Assembly: GCA_910589035.1 (NCBI GenBank) | Contig: CAJUSI010000076.1 | Location: 17,898 to 81,897, forward strand | DNA length: 64,000 nucleotides | Direction of reading: 5' to 3' | Source of the DNA: an uncultured Acetatifactor sp. | Lineage (GTDB): Bacteria; Bacillota; Clostridia; Lachnospirales; Lachnospiraceae | Part shown: positions 9,374 through 18,196 of the stretch, in pieces | Position numbering within the stretch: position 1 is the first letter of the stretch | How the letters are laid out: each line of letters begins with the position of its first letter | Program-made: the position numbers and the translations under genes | Notes under the pieces: model-generated | What the model was told of the DNA's origin: nothing | Databases searched by the model: none | What the model saw: only the letters and a program-made list of their open reading frames with translations

Positions 9374-9607
9374 TCATTCAGCAATAATTTGAATATCATC
9401 TTCATCCACCAAATCCCCGCAGGGCATAATATCGTCATCCTCGCCATTACCAGCCCCCGGCTGTTCGCTTCCGACATCCGTCTCTCCCATCAGGCTTCCT
9501 GCTGCCCCGGCATCCGTGGAAGGCATAGCCGCCGACATAAACAGCAATCCCACAATCAGCGCCTCTGTCAAAATTTTCTTCAATCTGTTTCTAAATTTCA
9601 TTCCCAC
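9374..9607 (-). CDS. Small secreted peptide, possible signalling peptide precursor
   Basis: About 78 residues: a positively charged N-terminus (MKFRNRLKK), a hydrophobic stretch (ALIVGLLFMSAAM) and small residues typical of a signal peptide, then a strongly acidic tail (GNGEDDDIMPCGDLVDEDD). An AAAGGAG ribosome binding site at 9617-9623 fits a GTG start at 9607 (9 bases). The ATG at 9601 is 15 bases away and an ATG at 9616 directly abuts the site, so the exact start is uncertain by a few residues. It lies convergent to the double XRE/TPR regulator and shares a promoter element with it. It resembles a pheromone precursor of RRNPP systems, but the family is not recognised. Confidence 0.6.
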   Translation of the reverse strand: MGMKFRNRLKKILTEALIVGLLFMSAAMPSTDAGAAGSLMGETDVGSEQPGAGNGEDDDIMPCGDLVDEDDIQIIAE

Positions 9608-9814
9608 TGTGTGCATCTCCTTTGTAATCAATTTTATGCGGAACATCCCCCGCTTCTTTGCCCCATGCCTATGCCAAACCGTCACGGGCAGCCTGTCAGG
9701 TCTTCTGCTTTGGCGCAGCCTGTTTTCACCATCAGCGTGCAACTGTCTTATCTGCCGGCTCCGTCACTTGCAGAAGGCCGTTCTTTCTGCCCTGAATCGA
9801 TGTTTCTTTTTTAT

Positions 9815-9871
9815 ATTATAGCACTGAAATGACCCTCCAAAAATATACTGATCGGAATTTTTCAGGTTTCC
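9815..9871 (-). promoter_or_regulatory. Promoter of the secreted peptide with shared 17-bp element
   Basis: On the minus strand an extended -10 (TGCTATAAT; core at 9815-9820) has a weak TTTTTG -35 at 9838-9843, 17 bases away. The 17-mer GAATTTTTCAGGTTTCC (9855-9871, plus strand) begins 11 bases upstream of that -35. The same 17-mer precedes the regulator promoter at 7257-7273. Confidence 0.5.
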
Positions 9872-9883
9872 ATTCAGGTTGAA

Positions 9884-12424
9884 TCAAATAGTCTGAAAGC
9901 CAATCCGCACCACAAAGAGATCCGCATCCGTCTCCCAGCCGAATTCCCCGCCGCAGGCCTCCGTAAAGCTCTGGGCAATGGACAGCCCCAGCCCGCTGCC
10001 GCCGTCCGTGCGGCTCCTGTCTCCCCGGGCAAAGCGCTCCGCAAAATCCTTCCCCTTCTCCAGCTCCTGGGAGGAAGTGTTCTTCACACTGGCAACCGCC
10101 ATTCTTCCGTCTCTCCGCAGGCTCACATACACCCGTGAGCCCTCCAGCGAATACTGAATCGCATTCTGGAACAGATTCTGGAACACCCGGTACATCCGCT
10201 GCCCGTCCGCCCGGATCATCACAGCCTCCTCCGGAATCTCCGTCCGGAAGACCACAGGACTCCTCCCGATCTCTTCCTCCATATCCGCCAGTGTCTGGCG
10301 CAGAAGCTTGCCGAAATCCAGCTCCTCCATCTGCATGGGCAGCTCCCCGGAGGCGGCCTTGCTCACCGCAAACACATCCTGCACCATATTTTTCAGCCGC
10401 TGGGACTTCTCGTCCAGAATCGCCACGTACTCCTTCACATGCTCCGGCAGTCCCTCCTCCTGCTTTAAGAACTGCACATAGCTGATAATGGAAGTCAGGG
10501 GCGTCTTAATATCGTGGGACACATTGGCGATGAGCTCCACCTTCATCCGCTCGCTCTTCATCTGCTCGTCCACAGCCTTCTCCATGCCGCAGCGGATATC
10601 CTCCATCTGCTCCATGATACTTTCCAGGTCGTGTCCCGCAAACTGCCCGCCGAAATCCTTATAATTGCCGTCGCGGATTTCCCCCACGCACTTGGCCAGC
10701 TCTTCCAGATCCCTTGCAGTCTCCATATTCTTCTTCCCTGCCAGATATGCTGCCAGGATAAACAGGAACACTCCCAGGACGGCCGCAGCCCCTATCCCCC
10801 AGATCCCCCGGGCATTCCCGTACCCCCTGCGGCCATAGACCGCCAGCGCGAACATCATGATTCCAAATACCGCCGCACATAGGAACACCGCCAGATTCCT
10901 TGCAGCCATCCGCTTCGACAGAGGGCGGTTCAAATTTCCGGAAGAGAAAGTCCGGTACAGCCGGGCAATCAATCCGTTTTTCCAGATCCTCTTGTTATAT
11001 TTCAGATCCTTCCAGAGGAAGAAAAGGCTCCAGAAGCACAGAAGGATAAGAAGCGTCGGCAAAGCTTCCAGGATCTCCCTTCCCCAGACGGACAGCCCTT
11101 CCATGGTGTAATATTCCGGGAAAGCATATTCCCATTCTCCCCACAGGTAATAGGAAGCCCTTCGTATATAGTAAAGAATCCCAAAAAACAGACCGCAGAA
11201 GTACAGCGCCTTGCACTCTACCCAGATTTTTCCCAGAAAACGGGCAATTCCTGCTTCCGCCTCCCGCCTGTTCTTCCTGCATATGGCCGACAAGAGCAGA
11301 AGTATCAGCCCCAGAGTCAGGCATACCATATCCATGAGAAGAACCTTCCGGGACGATGCCGTATTATAGTTCATCCAGTACAGGGTGTTGTCGTACTGCC
11401 TGCTGCCCCCGTTTTCATAGGCGCCTTTCACATACAGGAAGGGGTCCTTTGCCACAGCCATGCAGACCGTCACATTCTTCAGATTTTCATCCGCGGGGAA
11501 ATTGCGGTATCCGGGCACATACCAGGCGCCCGTCCCGTCCTCCTCCCGGTAATAGCCGTCCCCGTAGACATCCTCTTCCTTCCCGTCCTTCCATATCCTC
11601 ACCTTTTCCCCGTCAAAATACAGAAGGAAGTTGTAACCCTCCGGGGCGGCTGCCATTCCGTTCTCCGCAGACAGTTCGGCATTGGCGTACAGTACCTTTC
11701 CGTCCCTGGAAACGCTGTAGAGCAGATTCTGATCCCCTTTGATCAGATCGTGATATTTCCGGGCGATTTTCTCATTTGCCTTCTCAATGCCCTCCTGTTT
11801 CCCGGCTTCTGTCTCCGGCAGTGTACTTGCTTCCGCTTCCGCCTCTGCACGGTCAGCCCGCAGTCCCATTCGATAAGACTCCAGTTCCTCACGGAAGGCT
11901 CCTATTTCTTCCCGGAGACTTTCCAGCTCCTTCCCGGCGTTTTCCCCGCTCTCAGCCGTCAGCCCCGCCAGTATGTTGCTGTATACATCCCACATCTCCC
12001 CTATACCGTCCAGAGTCTCCGACAGGGAATCTATATACTGCTCCTGCGCATAGCGGTAATTCTCCCATTCCCACTGCGCATCATCGTCATAACCGCCGTC
12101 TTCATAATAGCGGAAGCCGTCATACCATTCATACCCTCCGTAATTATAAAAGGTATAGGATGTACCGTCCCCGTATGTGCTCACAGACCCAAGCGCCCCT
12201 CCCGATGCCATAATCAGAAGGTTTTCCAGACGCCCCGCTATATAGGACCGGAACCTTCCGCTGCGCTGATAATCGTCCTCCAGCAGCTTTCCCACCTGCC
12301 AGAATCTGACACTGCCGGGTTTGTTTTTTAAAATCCCCGCAAAGCCGCCGATCGCCAGGCTCACGCCCAGAAAGAAAATGATAAAACTAATTGCCTTTTT
12401 CCTGTTTTTCCATTTTGTATCCAA
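9884..12424 (-). CDS. Membrane sensor histidine kinase
   Basis: An 846-residue two-component kinase partnered with the upstream response regulator. It has an N-terminal membrane helix (residues 11-30), a long extracytoplasmic region rich in Tyr, Glu and Asp (about 30-370), several further membrane helices (about 370-590), a linker, and the kinase core: phospho-acceptor His near 637 (NVSHDIKTPL), N-box Asn near 754 (FQNAIQYS) and G-box near 805 (DGGSGLGLSI). The start is a TTG at 12424, 38 bases inside the regulator gene. No alternative start is nearby, so translation is probably coupled. The signal sensed is unknown. The extracytoplasmic part is much longer than in most kinases of this type. 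Confidence 0.9.
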   Translation of the reverse strand: MDTKWKNRKKAISFIIFFLGVSLAIGGFAGILKNKPGSVRFWQVGKLLEDDYQRSGRFRSYIAGRLENLLIMASGGALGSVSTYGDGTSYTFYNYGGYEWYDGFRYYEDGGYDDDAQWEWENYRYAQEQYIDSLSETLDGIGEMWDVYSNILAGLTAESGENAGKELESLREEIGAFREELESYRMGLRADRAEAEAEASTLPETEAGKQEGIEKANEKIARKYHDLIKGDQNLLYSVSRDGKVLYANAELSAENGMAAAPEGYNFLLYFDGEKVRIWKDGKEEDVYGDGYYREEDGTGAWYVPGYRNFPADENLKNVTVCMAVAKDPFLYVKGAYENGGSRQYDNTLYWMNYNTASSRKVLLMDMVCLTLGLILLLLSAICRKNRREAEAGIARFLGKIWVECKALYFCGLFFGILYYIRRASYYLWGEWEYAFPEYYTMEGLSVWGREILEALPTLLILLCFWSLFFLWKDLKYNKRIWKNGLIARLYRTFSSGNLNRPLSKRMAARNLAVFLCAAVFGIMMFALAVYGRRGYGNARGIWGIGAAAVLGVFLFILAAYLAGKKNMETARDLEELAKCVGEIRDGNYKDFGGQFAGHDLESIMEQMEDIRCGMEKAVDEQMKSERMKVELIANVSHDIKTPLTSIISYVQFLKQEEGLPEHVKEYVAILDEKSQRLKNMVQDVFAVSKAASGELPMQMEELDFGKLLRQTLADMEEEIGRSPVVFRTEIPEEAVMIRADGQRMYRVFQNLFQNAIQYSLEGSRVYVSLRRDGRMAVASVKNTSSQELEKGKDFAERFARGDRSRTDGGSGLGLSIAQSFTEACGGEFGWETDADLFVVRIGFQTI

Positions 12425-13097
12425 TGCCCCACACCACCTTTATATATTCTGGCTCCTTCGGATTCAGTTCCAGCTTCTCCCGGATGCGCCGGATATGCAC
12501 CATAACCGTGCTCTCCGACGCAAAGGCTTCCTCCTCCCACACCCGTCGGTAAATCTCTTCTGCCGGAAATACTCTGCCAAGATTATGCATGAAGAGCTCC
12601 ACAATTTTGGTCTCCGTGGCAGTAAGCTTCACCGGTTCTCCGTCCGCATACAGGATTTTCTCATCCGTCCGGTAGGCCAGGCGGCCGTTTCTGATCTCAC
12701 CGCCTCTGCTGCCTGTGTGGATATCCCCCAGGCTGGTGTATCTGCGCAGATGGCTTTTCACCCGGGCGGCCAGTTCCTGGGGATTATAGGGCTTGGCCAC
12801 ATAATCGTCCGCCCCCATGGAAAGCCCCAGCACCTTGTCGCTGTCCTCGCTTTTGGCACTCAAGATGATCACGGGAATATTCTGCTTTTCCCTGATACGC
12901 ATCAGCGCGGAGAGTCCGTCCAGCTTCGGCATCATCACATCGATGAGCACCAGGCGGACCGGCTGTGTGGCAAGAATCTCCAGAGCCTGCTTCCCGTCAT
13001 AGGCCTTCAGCACCCTGTATCCCTCGCCCTCCAGCAAAATGCCGATGGCCCTCACGATCTCCCTGTCATCATCCACTACCAGTACGCACTCTCCCAT
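12387..13097 (-). CDS. OmpR-family response regulator
   Basis: A 236-residue DNA-binding response regulator: receiver domain with acidic pocket (VVDDD, residues 7-11), phospho-acceptor Asp53 (LVLIDVMMPK) and Lys in AKPYNP, followed by a winged-helix output domain (VMVHIRRIREKLE near 200). It is the first gene of a two-gene operon with the histidine kinase. OmpR-type direct repeats about 190-220 bases upstream of its start suggest autoregulation. Confidence 0.92.
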   Translation of the reverse strand: MGECVLVVDDDREIVRAIGILLEGEGYRVLKAYDGKQALEILATQPVRLVLIDVMMPKLDGLSALMRIREKQNIPVIILSAKSEDSDKVLGLSMGADDYVAKPYNPQELAARVKSHLRRYTSLGDIHTGSRGGEIRNGRLAYRTDEKILYADGEPVKLTATETKIVELFMHNLGRVFPAEEIYRRVWEEEAFASESTVMVHIRRIREKLELNPKEPEYIKVVWGIGYKMEKQEKGN

Positions 13098-13280
13098 TTC
13101 CCTGTTCCCGCCTTTCCCTGCTTTCCTAATACCCTTTTCCCGGCCGCCTCCGCATGACCATTCTTCATGGGATTCGTACCGCGCAGCCGGTCCTTATCGC
13201 CCCGTCCTGCGCGGCTGTCTCTCTGCCTGAAGCTGCATGCCGAACCGTATCCTTTGAGCTGAAGTAAGTCTATCACAGCT

Positions 13281-13322
13281 TTTTTACAAATTTGCCGGGG
13301 TATTTCTTACAAATTTCTTACA
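13281..13322 (-). promoter_or_regulatory. OmpR-type direct repeats upstream of the response regulator
   Basis: On the minus strand GTAAGAAATTT is followed directly by GTAAGAAATAC, an 11-bp direct repeat, and a third TTTGTAA half-site lies one further turn away (13281-13290). Eleven-base spacing is the usual arrangement for OmpR/PhoB-family binding. The remainder of the 13098-13597 gap holds no gene I can support. An ACCTGAAAA motif near 13507 partly matches the 17-bp element found at 7257 and 9855. Confidence 0.45.
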
Positions 13323-13597
13323 GCCCGCCGGCTGCCGAACCGGCCCTGTACCTCTCTTCTACGATTCCACAGCAAAGCGGATATGTCAAGTAAAATGTGG
13401 TTCTTTCCGTACTTTTACTGAAATGACAGCCTTTTCCGTCTGACAGACATGGCATTCTGGAATATTTTGGTTCAAAAGAGCTGTGAAAGCAACAGACAAT
13501 GGAAAAACCTGAAAAGAACATCTGCGGCTGTTCTGAGGAATCCCTGTAAAAAGAAAAAGGGAATTCCGTCGAATTTTCGGATATTATGAAAAAGTCA

Positions 13598-13626
13598 ATG
13601 ACAATATCTCTCGTCTGTGATATGAT
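13598..13626 (+). promoter_or_regulatory. Promoter of the coiled-coil gene
   Basis: ATGACA (13598-13603) and TATGAT (13621-13626) are separated by 17 bases. They are followed by an AAAGGAGGT ribosome binding site (13641-13649) 8 bases before the ATG at 13658. Confidence 0.5.
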
Positions 13627-13657
13627 GGATACAGTCTTTGAAAGGAGGTACCTCATT

Positions 13658-14242
13658 ATGGCATTGACACCAGATGATCTGCTGGCAATTTCGCAATTAT
13701 TGGATGTAAAATTGAAAGCAGAGATACAGCCGATAAAAAATGAACTGCAAGCCGTCAAGACCGAAATACAATCCGTTAAAGCCGAACTTCGGGCCGAAAT
13801 ACAAGCTGTTAAAGCTGAACTTCATGCTGAAATACAAGCTGTCAGATCTGAGCTCCAGGCTCAGATGCAGGAGATGCAGGCTCAAATACAGGAACTGCGG
13901 GCTCAGATGCAGGAGATGCAGGCTCAGATACAGGAGATGCAGGCTCAGATACAGGAACTGCGGGCTCAGATGCAGGAGATGCAGGCTCAGATGCAGAAGA
14001 TGCGGGCTCAGATACAGGAACTGCAGGCTCAGATGCAGGAGATGCAGGCCGAATCACTTCAGATGAAACTGTTCCAGGAAAATGTAATGATGCCTCGATT
14101 GCGCACAATCGAAGCCTGCTACCTCTCAACCTACGAAAAATACAAGAATTCCGCAGAGGGCTATGAAGCGCTGCAGGCTGACAATGAGCTCATGAAGCAA
14201 GTCATTATGGAACATAGCGCACAGCTCCAGAAGCTGGCATAA
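13658..14242 (+). CDS. Heptad-repeat coiled-coil protein
   Basis: A 194-residue protein with a short globular N-terminus (MALTPDDLLAISQLLDVKL), a long coiled coil built first of KAEI/KAEL-type heptads and then of near-identical AQMQEMQ/AQIQELR heptads, and a charged C-terminal part with a second short coil. The start at 13658 follows an excellent AAAGGAGGT; the frame extends upstream but without a ribosome binding site. There is no signal peptide or membrane segment. It has its own promoter and terminator, so it is a single-gene unit. The function is unknown; coiled coils of this type act as spacers or oligomerisation rods. Confidence 0.75.
   Translation: MALTPDDLLAISQLLDVKLKAEIQPIKNELQAVKTEIQSVKAELRAEIQAVKAELHAEIQAVRSELQAQMQEMQAQIQELRAQMQEMQAQIQEMQAQIQELRAQMQEMQAQMQKMRAQIQELQAQMQEMQAESLQMKLFQENVMMPRLRTIEACYLSTYEKYKNSAEGYEALQADNELMKQVIMEHSAQLQKLA
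13858..14049 (+). repeat. 21-bp in-frame minisatellite encoding heptads
   Basis: About nine tandem copies of a 21-base unit resembling GCTCAGATGCAGGAGATGCA, with variants in which ATGCAG becomes ATACAG and GAGATG becomes GAACTG. Larger 42- and 63-base periods are also visible. The unit equals seven codons, so gain or loss of copies would change rod length without a frameshift. Confidence 0.85.
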
Positions 14243-14248
14243 GCGCCG

Positions 14249-14286
14249 AAAACCGCATCCAGGGTTTATCCCCGTGATGCGGTTTT
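14249..14286 (+). terminator. Bidirectional rho-independent terminator
   Basis: An 11-bp perfect inverted repeat, AAAACCGCATC (14249-14259) and GATGCGGTTTT (14276-14286), lies between the coiled-coil gene and the converging MalG-type gene. T-rich stretches on both strands allow it to serve both genes. Confidence 0.8.
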
Positions 14287-14306
14287 GCTTTGGAAAATTG
14301 CCGCGC

Positions 14307-15143
14307 CTATCCCTTCACCGCTCCCGCCGTCATGCCGTTCACCATGAACCGGACCAGGCAGAAATAGAGGATGACGATGGGCACCGCAATGAACACGGCT
14401 CCCGCCGCGAAGCGGGCAAATTCCGTTTCCCCCAGGCTCATGAGCCCTACGGCCACGGTGTACAGATCCTTCTCCTTTAAAAGAAGCTTCGGGAGGATGA
14501 AGTCGCTCCAGGGAAAGGTGAAGCTGGTCAGCGCTGTGTAGACGATGATGGGCATGGAAATGGGCAGGTTGATCCTTGTAAATACCTGAAAGTTGGTGGC
14601 CCCGTCGATGCGCGCCGCCTCGTCGATGGAGGCGGGGATCGTGTCAAAGAATCCTTTCTGTGTCAGGTAGCCCATGGGCGCGTTTGCGCTGTAAATCAAG
14701 ATCAGCCCCCATACATTATTGATCAGCCCGAACTGGGTCATGATAATATACACCGCAATCATCCCCATGAAGGATGGGAACATTCCCAGAAGCAGCGTGG
14801 TCTTCATCATGGTCTTTCTGGCTCCGAACTGAAAGCGGGACATGGTGTAAGCTGTCAGAATCGTCAGGAATGTCCCCGCCAGGCAGCTCATAACTGCAAT
14901 AAACAGAGTGTTTCGAAACCACCTGGGATAATTGTACATGGCCGTGTCCGTAAACAGCGCCCTGAAGGTATCCAGACTGTATGCTCCAGGGAAAAATCCT
15001 TCAAAGGAATAGATGGAGCCCGACTTGCTGAAGGAAGCCAGAATCAGCCACAGGCATGGAAAGAAGAAGAGGAAGCACACCGCAATCAGAATCAGATAAG
15101 TGACACAGGTGTCAGCTGTTCTCGAAAATTTTCTCTTTTTCAT
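14307..15143 (-). CDS. Carbohydrate ABC transporter permease, MalG type
   Basis: A 278-residue inner-membrane permease with six predicted helices and the EAA loop that docks to the ATPase (DEAARIDGATNFQVF near 175). Its 4-base overlap with the preceding MalF-type gene shows coupling. Together with the MalF-type permease, the MalE-type lipoprotein and the GH13 enzyme it forms an operon for uptake and breakdown of maltodextrins. The operon has no ATPase gene, as usual in Firmicutes where a shared MsmK/UgpC-type ATPase serves several importers. Confidence 0.9.
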   Translation of the reverse strand: MKKRKFSRTADTCVTYLILIAVCFLFFFPCLWLILASFSKSGSIYSFEGFFPGAYSLDTFRALFTDTAMYNYPRWFRNTLFIAVMSCLAGTFLTILTAYTMSRFQFGARKTMMKTTLLLGMFPSFMGMIAVYIIMTQFGLINNVWGLILIYSANAPMGYLTQKGFFDTIPASIDEAARIDGATNFQVFTRINLPISMPIIVYTALTSFTFPWSDFILPKLLLKEKDLYTVAVGLMSLGETEFARFAAGAVFIAVPIVILYFCLVRFMVNGMTAGAVKG

Positions 15144-16498
15144 CGGAAAGTGTCCTCCTCCCTGTAGGATGAACTCCTGGTATAAATCACCAGGGAAATC
15201 AGCGAAGTAATCCCGAAGATCACAAGGCTGATAGCGGCGCCGATATTATAGTAATTATTGCTGATGGACAGATTGTAAAGCCAGTTTATCAGCAGATCCG
15301 TGTCGCTGGCCAGAAAATACCCGTCTATGTACAGCCCGCCCCTCAGAAAGTAAAATACGCCGAAATTGTTGAAATTCCCGATAAACTGCCCCAGCAGTAC
15401 GGGGGTGGTGGAGAACAGTACAAAGGGCAGTGTAATGCGCCGAAACTGCTGCCACGGACTCGCGCCGTCGATTCTGGCCGCCTCTGTCAGCGTCATATCC
15501 CGATTGGACAGAATTCCCGTGGCCAGCAGCATGATGGAGGGAATACTGACCCAGGCGTTGACCCCGAATCCGATCAGTCTGGCAATCCACTTTGCATCGA
15601 TGTCCAGAAAACCCACAGCCCTGTACCCTGCGGCCGTAATCAGCTGGTTGATGGGACCGCCGTAAGAGAACATAAACTTAAATCCCAGAAGCGTGATAAA
15701 GCCCGGAACCGCGTAAGCCAGGATGGGAAATGCCCTCCAGAACACCTTCCCCTTGACACAGTCCTTGTTCAGCAGAAGCGCCAGCCCCAGCCCTGCAAAA
15801 TAGTTCAGGGCTGTGGAGCAGACCGCCCAGAGCAGATTCCATGCCAGAATCCTCCCGAAGGTAGGCGCGAACTGGGACAGCGTGGTGATCTGCACGAAAT
15901 TGTCCAGGCCCACCCAGTCCACCAGCTTCGGCGGCACGATATTTCCCCCGTAATTGGTAAAGGCAATGGCTATCATGAAAAGGATGGGGAGAATATTAAA
16001 CACACAGACTCCCAAAACCGGAAGAAACAATACCGTCTTGTAAAACTTTCTGTCCAGCAGCTGCTTAACATCCTCCCGGAAGGTGGCCGGACGGCCTCCC
16101 CTCTCCGTCCGTCTCTGGGTCTCCCGGGCGTCCCGCACATTGGACACATGCACCGCTGCCAGGAGCAGAAGCGCAATCACCGCAAGGATTCCCATGAGCA
16201 GCATCACCACGGAATTATCCCCCTGTATTCCCAGCCAGGTGTCCGCCTCCCGGGTTCCCAGAGTGAACAGTCCCGCCAGATCCGCCCCGCCCCGGCGTAT
16301 GAAGTAAGCGACACCTAAAGCCAGCACTGCCAGATAAAGCAGCCCCTTCCCGATCTGTCCGTACATAAGCTGTCCCAGGCCCATGAGGCACATGCTGGCT
16401 TTCACGTTTTTATTGGGCGCTTTCTTAATCGGCGCCTTCTCAGTTGGCGCTTTTTTAGTTGACATATTTTTATCTGCACTCTTCATATGGGTTCTCAT
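15140..16498 (-). CDS. Carbohydrate ABC transporter permease, MalF type
   Basis: A 452-residue permease. It has a hydrophilic N-terminus with repeated lysine-alanine-proline motifs (KKAPTEKAPIKKAPNK), two short helices near residues 45-65 and 90-115, and then the core permease helices with an EAA loop (TEAARIDGASPWQQF). The extra N-terminal helices match the longer MalF type. Starts at 16498, 16486 and 16465 are all possible; AAAGG abuts the first and is about 13 bases from the second. A 178-base gap separates it from the MalE-type gene, with no gene in it. Confidence 0.9.
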   Translation of the reverse strand: MRTHMKSADKNMSTKKAPTEKAPIKKAPNKNVKASMCLMGLGQLMYGQIGKGLLYLAVLALGVAYFIRRGGADLAGLFTLGTREADTWLGIQGDNSVVMLLMGILAVIALLLLAAVHVSNVRDARETQRRTERGGRPATFREDVKQLLDRKFYKTVLFLPVLGVCVFNILPILFMIAIAFTNYGGNIVPPKLVDWVGLDNFVQITTLSQFAPTFGRILAWNLLWAVCSTALNYFAGLGLALLLNKDCVKGKVFWRAFPILAYAVPGFITLLGFKFMFSYGGPINQLITAAGYRAVGFLDIDAKWIARLIGFGVNAWVSIPSIMLLATGILSNRDMTLTEAARIDGASPWQQFRRITLPFVLFSTTPVLLGQFIGNFNNFGVFYFLRGGLYIDGYFLASDTDLLINWLYNLSISNNYYNIGAAISLVIFGITSLISLVIYTRSSSYREEDTFR

Positions 16499-16676
16499 GC
16501 CTTTCTGAAATACGTCTGTTTCTGTCGATCAGTTCCCGGCAGTCTTTTTCATCAGCCTCCTCCCGGCAACCGACTTCCGGCAGACTGTTCCTGCCAGTTA
16601 CTCCCATCCGTTGATTTCTGACAGCCTGCTCTCTCGGTTTTGCCCCAGTCTGTCCGTCTCCGCTGCCTGCCTTCAG

Positions 16677-18194
16677 TCAGTCTGTCCCTGCCAGTGTATG
16701 AATGGCGTCATAAATCTGGGCGTCCACGGCAGCCAGGCCGTCCTTAATCTCCTGCAGCGTTTTATACTTTTTCTCCGCCTCCGGCCGGAATGCGTCCTTT
16801 GCCAGGTCCTCGAAGAAGGTCCGGCCCGGCGTCCAAACCTGCTCCACGGCACGGATGGACGGCATTACCACTATATTGCCTGCATCCAGATTATTGTACA
16901 TGATCTCGGATACGCCGCCCACGGCCTGCGCCACATCGTTTCTTGCGGGCACAATGCCCAACAGCTCGTTTCTGCGCAGCATCATATCGTAGCTCACCGC
17001 AAACTCCACAAAAGCCAGACAGGCATTGGGTGCCTTTGTGTATGCGCTGATGGCATAACCGTTGACGCCGCCCATGGCCTTCAGGGGAATCAGCTCCGGA
17101 TTCTCTTCCGTCAGGTCTCCGCTGGCCGGCAGCTTCGGCACCTGTGTAATCACCAGATTTTCCTCCGCCAGCGCCTGCGCCTGAGCCTCATCCATCCCCT
17201 CCGCCTGATAGGCCAGCCGGAGTTCCTTTAAAAACAGGGTATATACATCCGGAGTTGTCATTGTGGCAAAGTAAGTACCGTCCGCAAGCCTGCTGTAAGC
17301 GCCCACCGTAATCGAATCGTCAATGCAGCCCTCGTTCATCAGCGCCGCCTGCTGCAGGAGCACATTTGCACCAATCTCCGCGTTGCCGGCGGAAAAGCCG
17401 ATATCGTCCGGGTTGGTGTTATTATCCCCAAACACATAGCCTCCGTAGGAGAAGAGAAACCCGGAAGAAAAATAGACGTCATAGAGAGAGCGCATGTATC
17501 CGAAATGCCCGTCGTTTTTCGCCGCAATCTCCTGGGAATATTTGTACATATCGTTCCAGTTTTCCACCATGTCCGGGATCTTATTGCCGTTCTTGTCCCA
17601 TGTGGTCTCCCAGTCCTCCGGCAGCAGGTCCTTGCGGTAATACAGCATGGAGGACTGAACGTTTACAGGTACTCCCATGTAATACCGGACGCCGTTTACG
17701 GTGGCCTGGTAAGCGTTCCAGGCATTTTCCGTAATCTGCGGGAAGCACTCCATGCTCTCCGCCGGAATGGGGTAGATATGCTTTCCCTCCACATATTTCA
17801 TCAGCACGTCATTGGCCTGATAAAGCACATCCGGGCCGTATCCGTAAGGGCCGTCGTCAGCCAGATTGCTGTACTGGTCCATATTGGCGTCCACCGCCAC
17901 GATACCGTACTCGGCATATTCCGCATTGAAAGCATCGATCAGCTCCTGAAAATATCCCTGTTCGATGGCTGTATCGTTCTCCAGCACGCGGATGGTGACA
18001 TTGCGCTCCAGCTCTCCGCTGTAGATGCCGCTCAAGTCCACGCCGGCGTTCTCCTTTTCACCGCCTGCGTCCGGTCCGCTTCCTTCCGTTCCCGTCTGCT
18101 GTCCCGTTCCCTCCGCCCCCTCACTGCCGCAGCCGCAGAACAGTCCGGCGCATAAGACACCTGTCATCAAAAGCGCTGTCAATTTCTTTCTCAT
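16677..18194 (-). CDS. Maltodextrin-type extracellular solute-binding lipoprotein
   Basis: A 505-residue family 1 solute-binding protein. A signal peptide ends in a lipobox (GLFCGC), followed by a Gly/Thr/Glu linker and the two-lobed binding domain with recognisable elements such as NGVRYYMGVPVN and a C-terminal AVEQVWTPGRTFFEDL. It is anchored to the outer face of the membrane and delivers sugar to the MalF/MalG-type permeases encoded downstream. It starts only 2 bases after the GH13 gene, so the two are co-transcribed. Maltodextrin is inferred as ligand from the enzyme next to it. Confidence 0.88.
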   Translation of the reverse strand: MRKKLTALLMTGVLCAGLFCGCGSEGAEGTGQQTGTEGSGPDAGGEKENAGVDLSGIYSGELERNVTIRVLENDTAIEQGYFQELIDAFNAEYAEYGIVAVDANMDQYSNLADDGPYGYGPDVLYQANDVLMKYVEGKHIYPIPAESMECFPQITENAWNAYQATVNGVRYYMGVPVNVQSSMLYYRKDLLPEDWETTWDKNGNKIPDMVENWNDMYKYSQEIAAKNDGHFGYMRSLYDVYFSSGFLFSYGGYVFGDNNTNPDDIGFSAGNAEIGANVLLQQAALMNEGCIDDSITVGAYSRLADGTYFATMTTPDVYTLFLKELRLAYQAEGMDEAQAQALAEENLVITQVPKLPASGDLTEENPELIPLKAMGGVNGYAISAYTKAPNACLAFVEFAVSYDMMLRRNELLGIVPARNDVAQAVGGVSEIMYNNLDAGNIVVMPSIRAVEQVWTPGRTFFEDLAKDAFRPEAEKKYKTLQEIKDGLAAVDAQIYDAIHTLAGTD

Positions 18195-18196
18195 CC

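Noticed and set aside
13740..14129. Alternative-frame repeat proteins (Arg/Cys-rich on plus, Ser/Glu/Pro-rich on minus)
   Set aside because: They arise from the 21-bp minisatellite read in other frames; the frame with the AAAGGAGGT site gives the sensible coiled coil.
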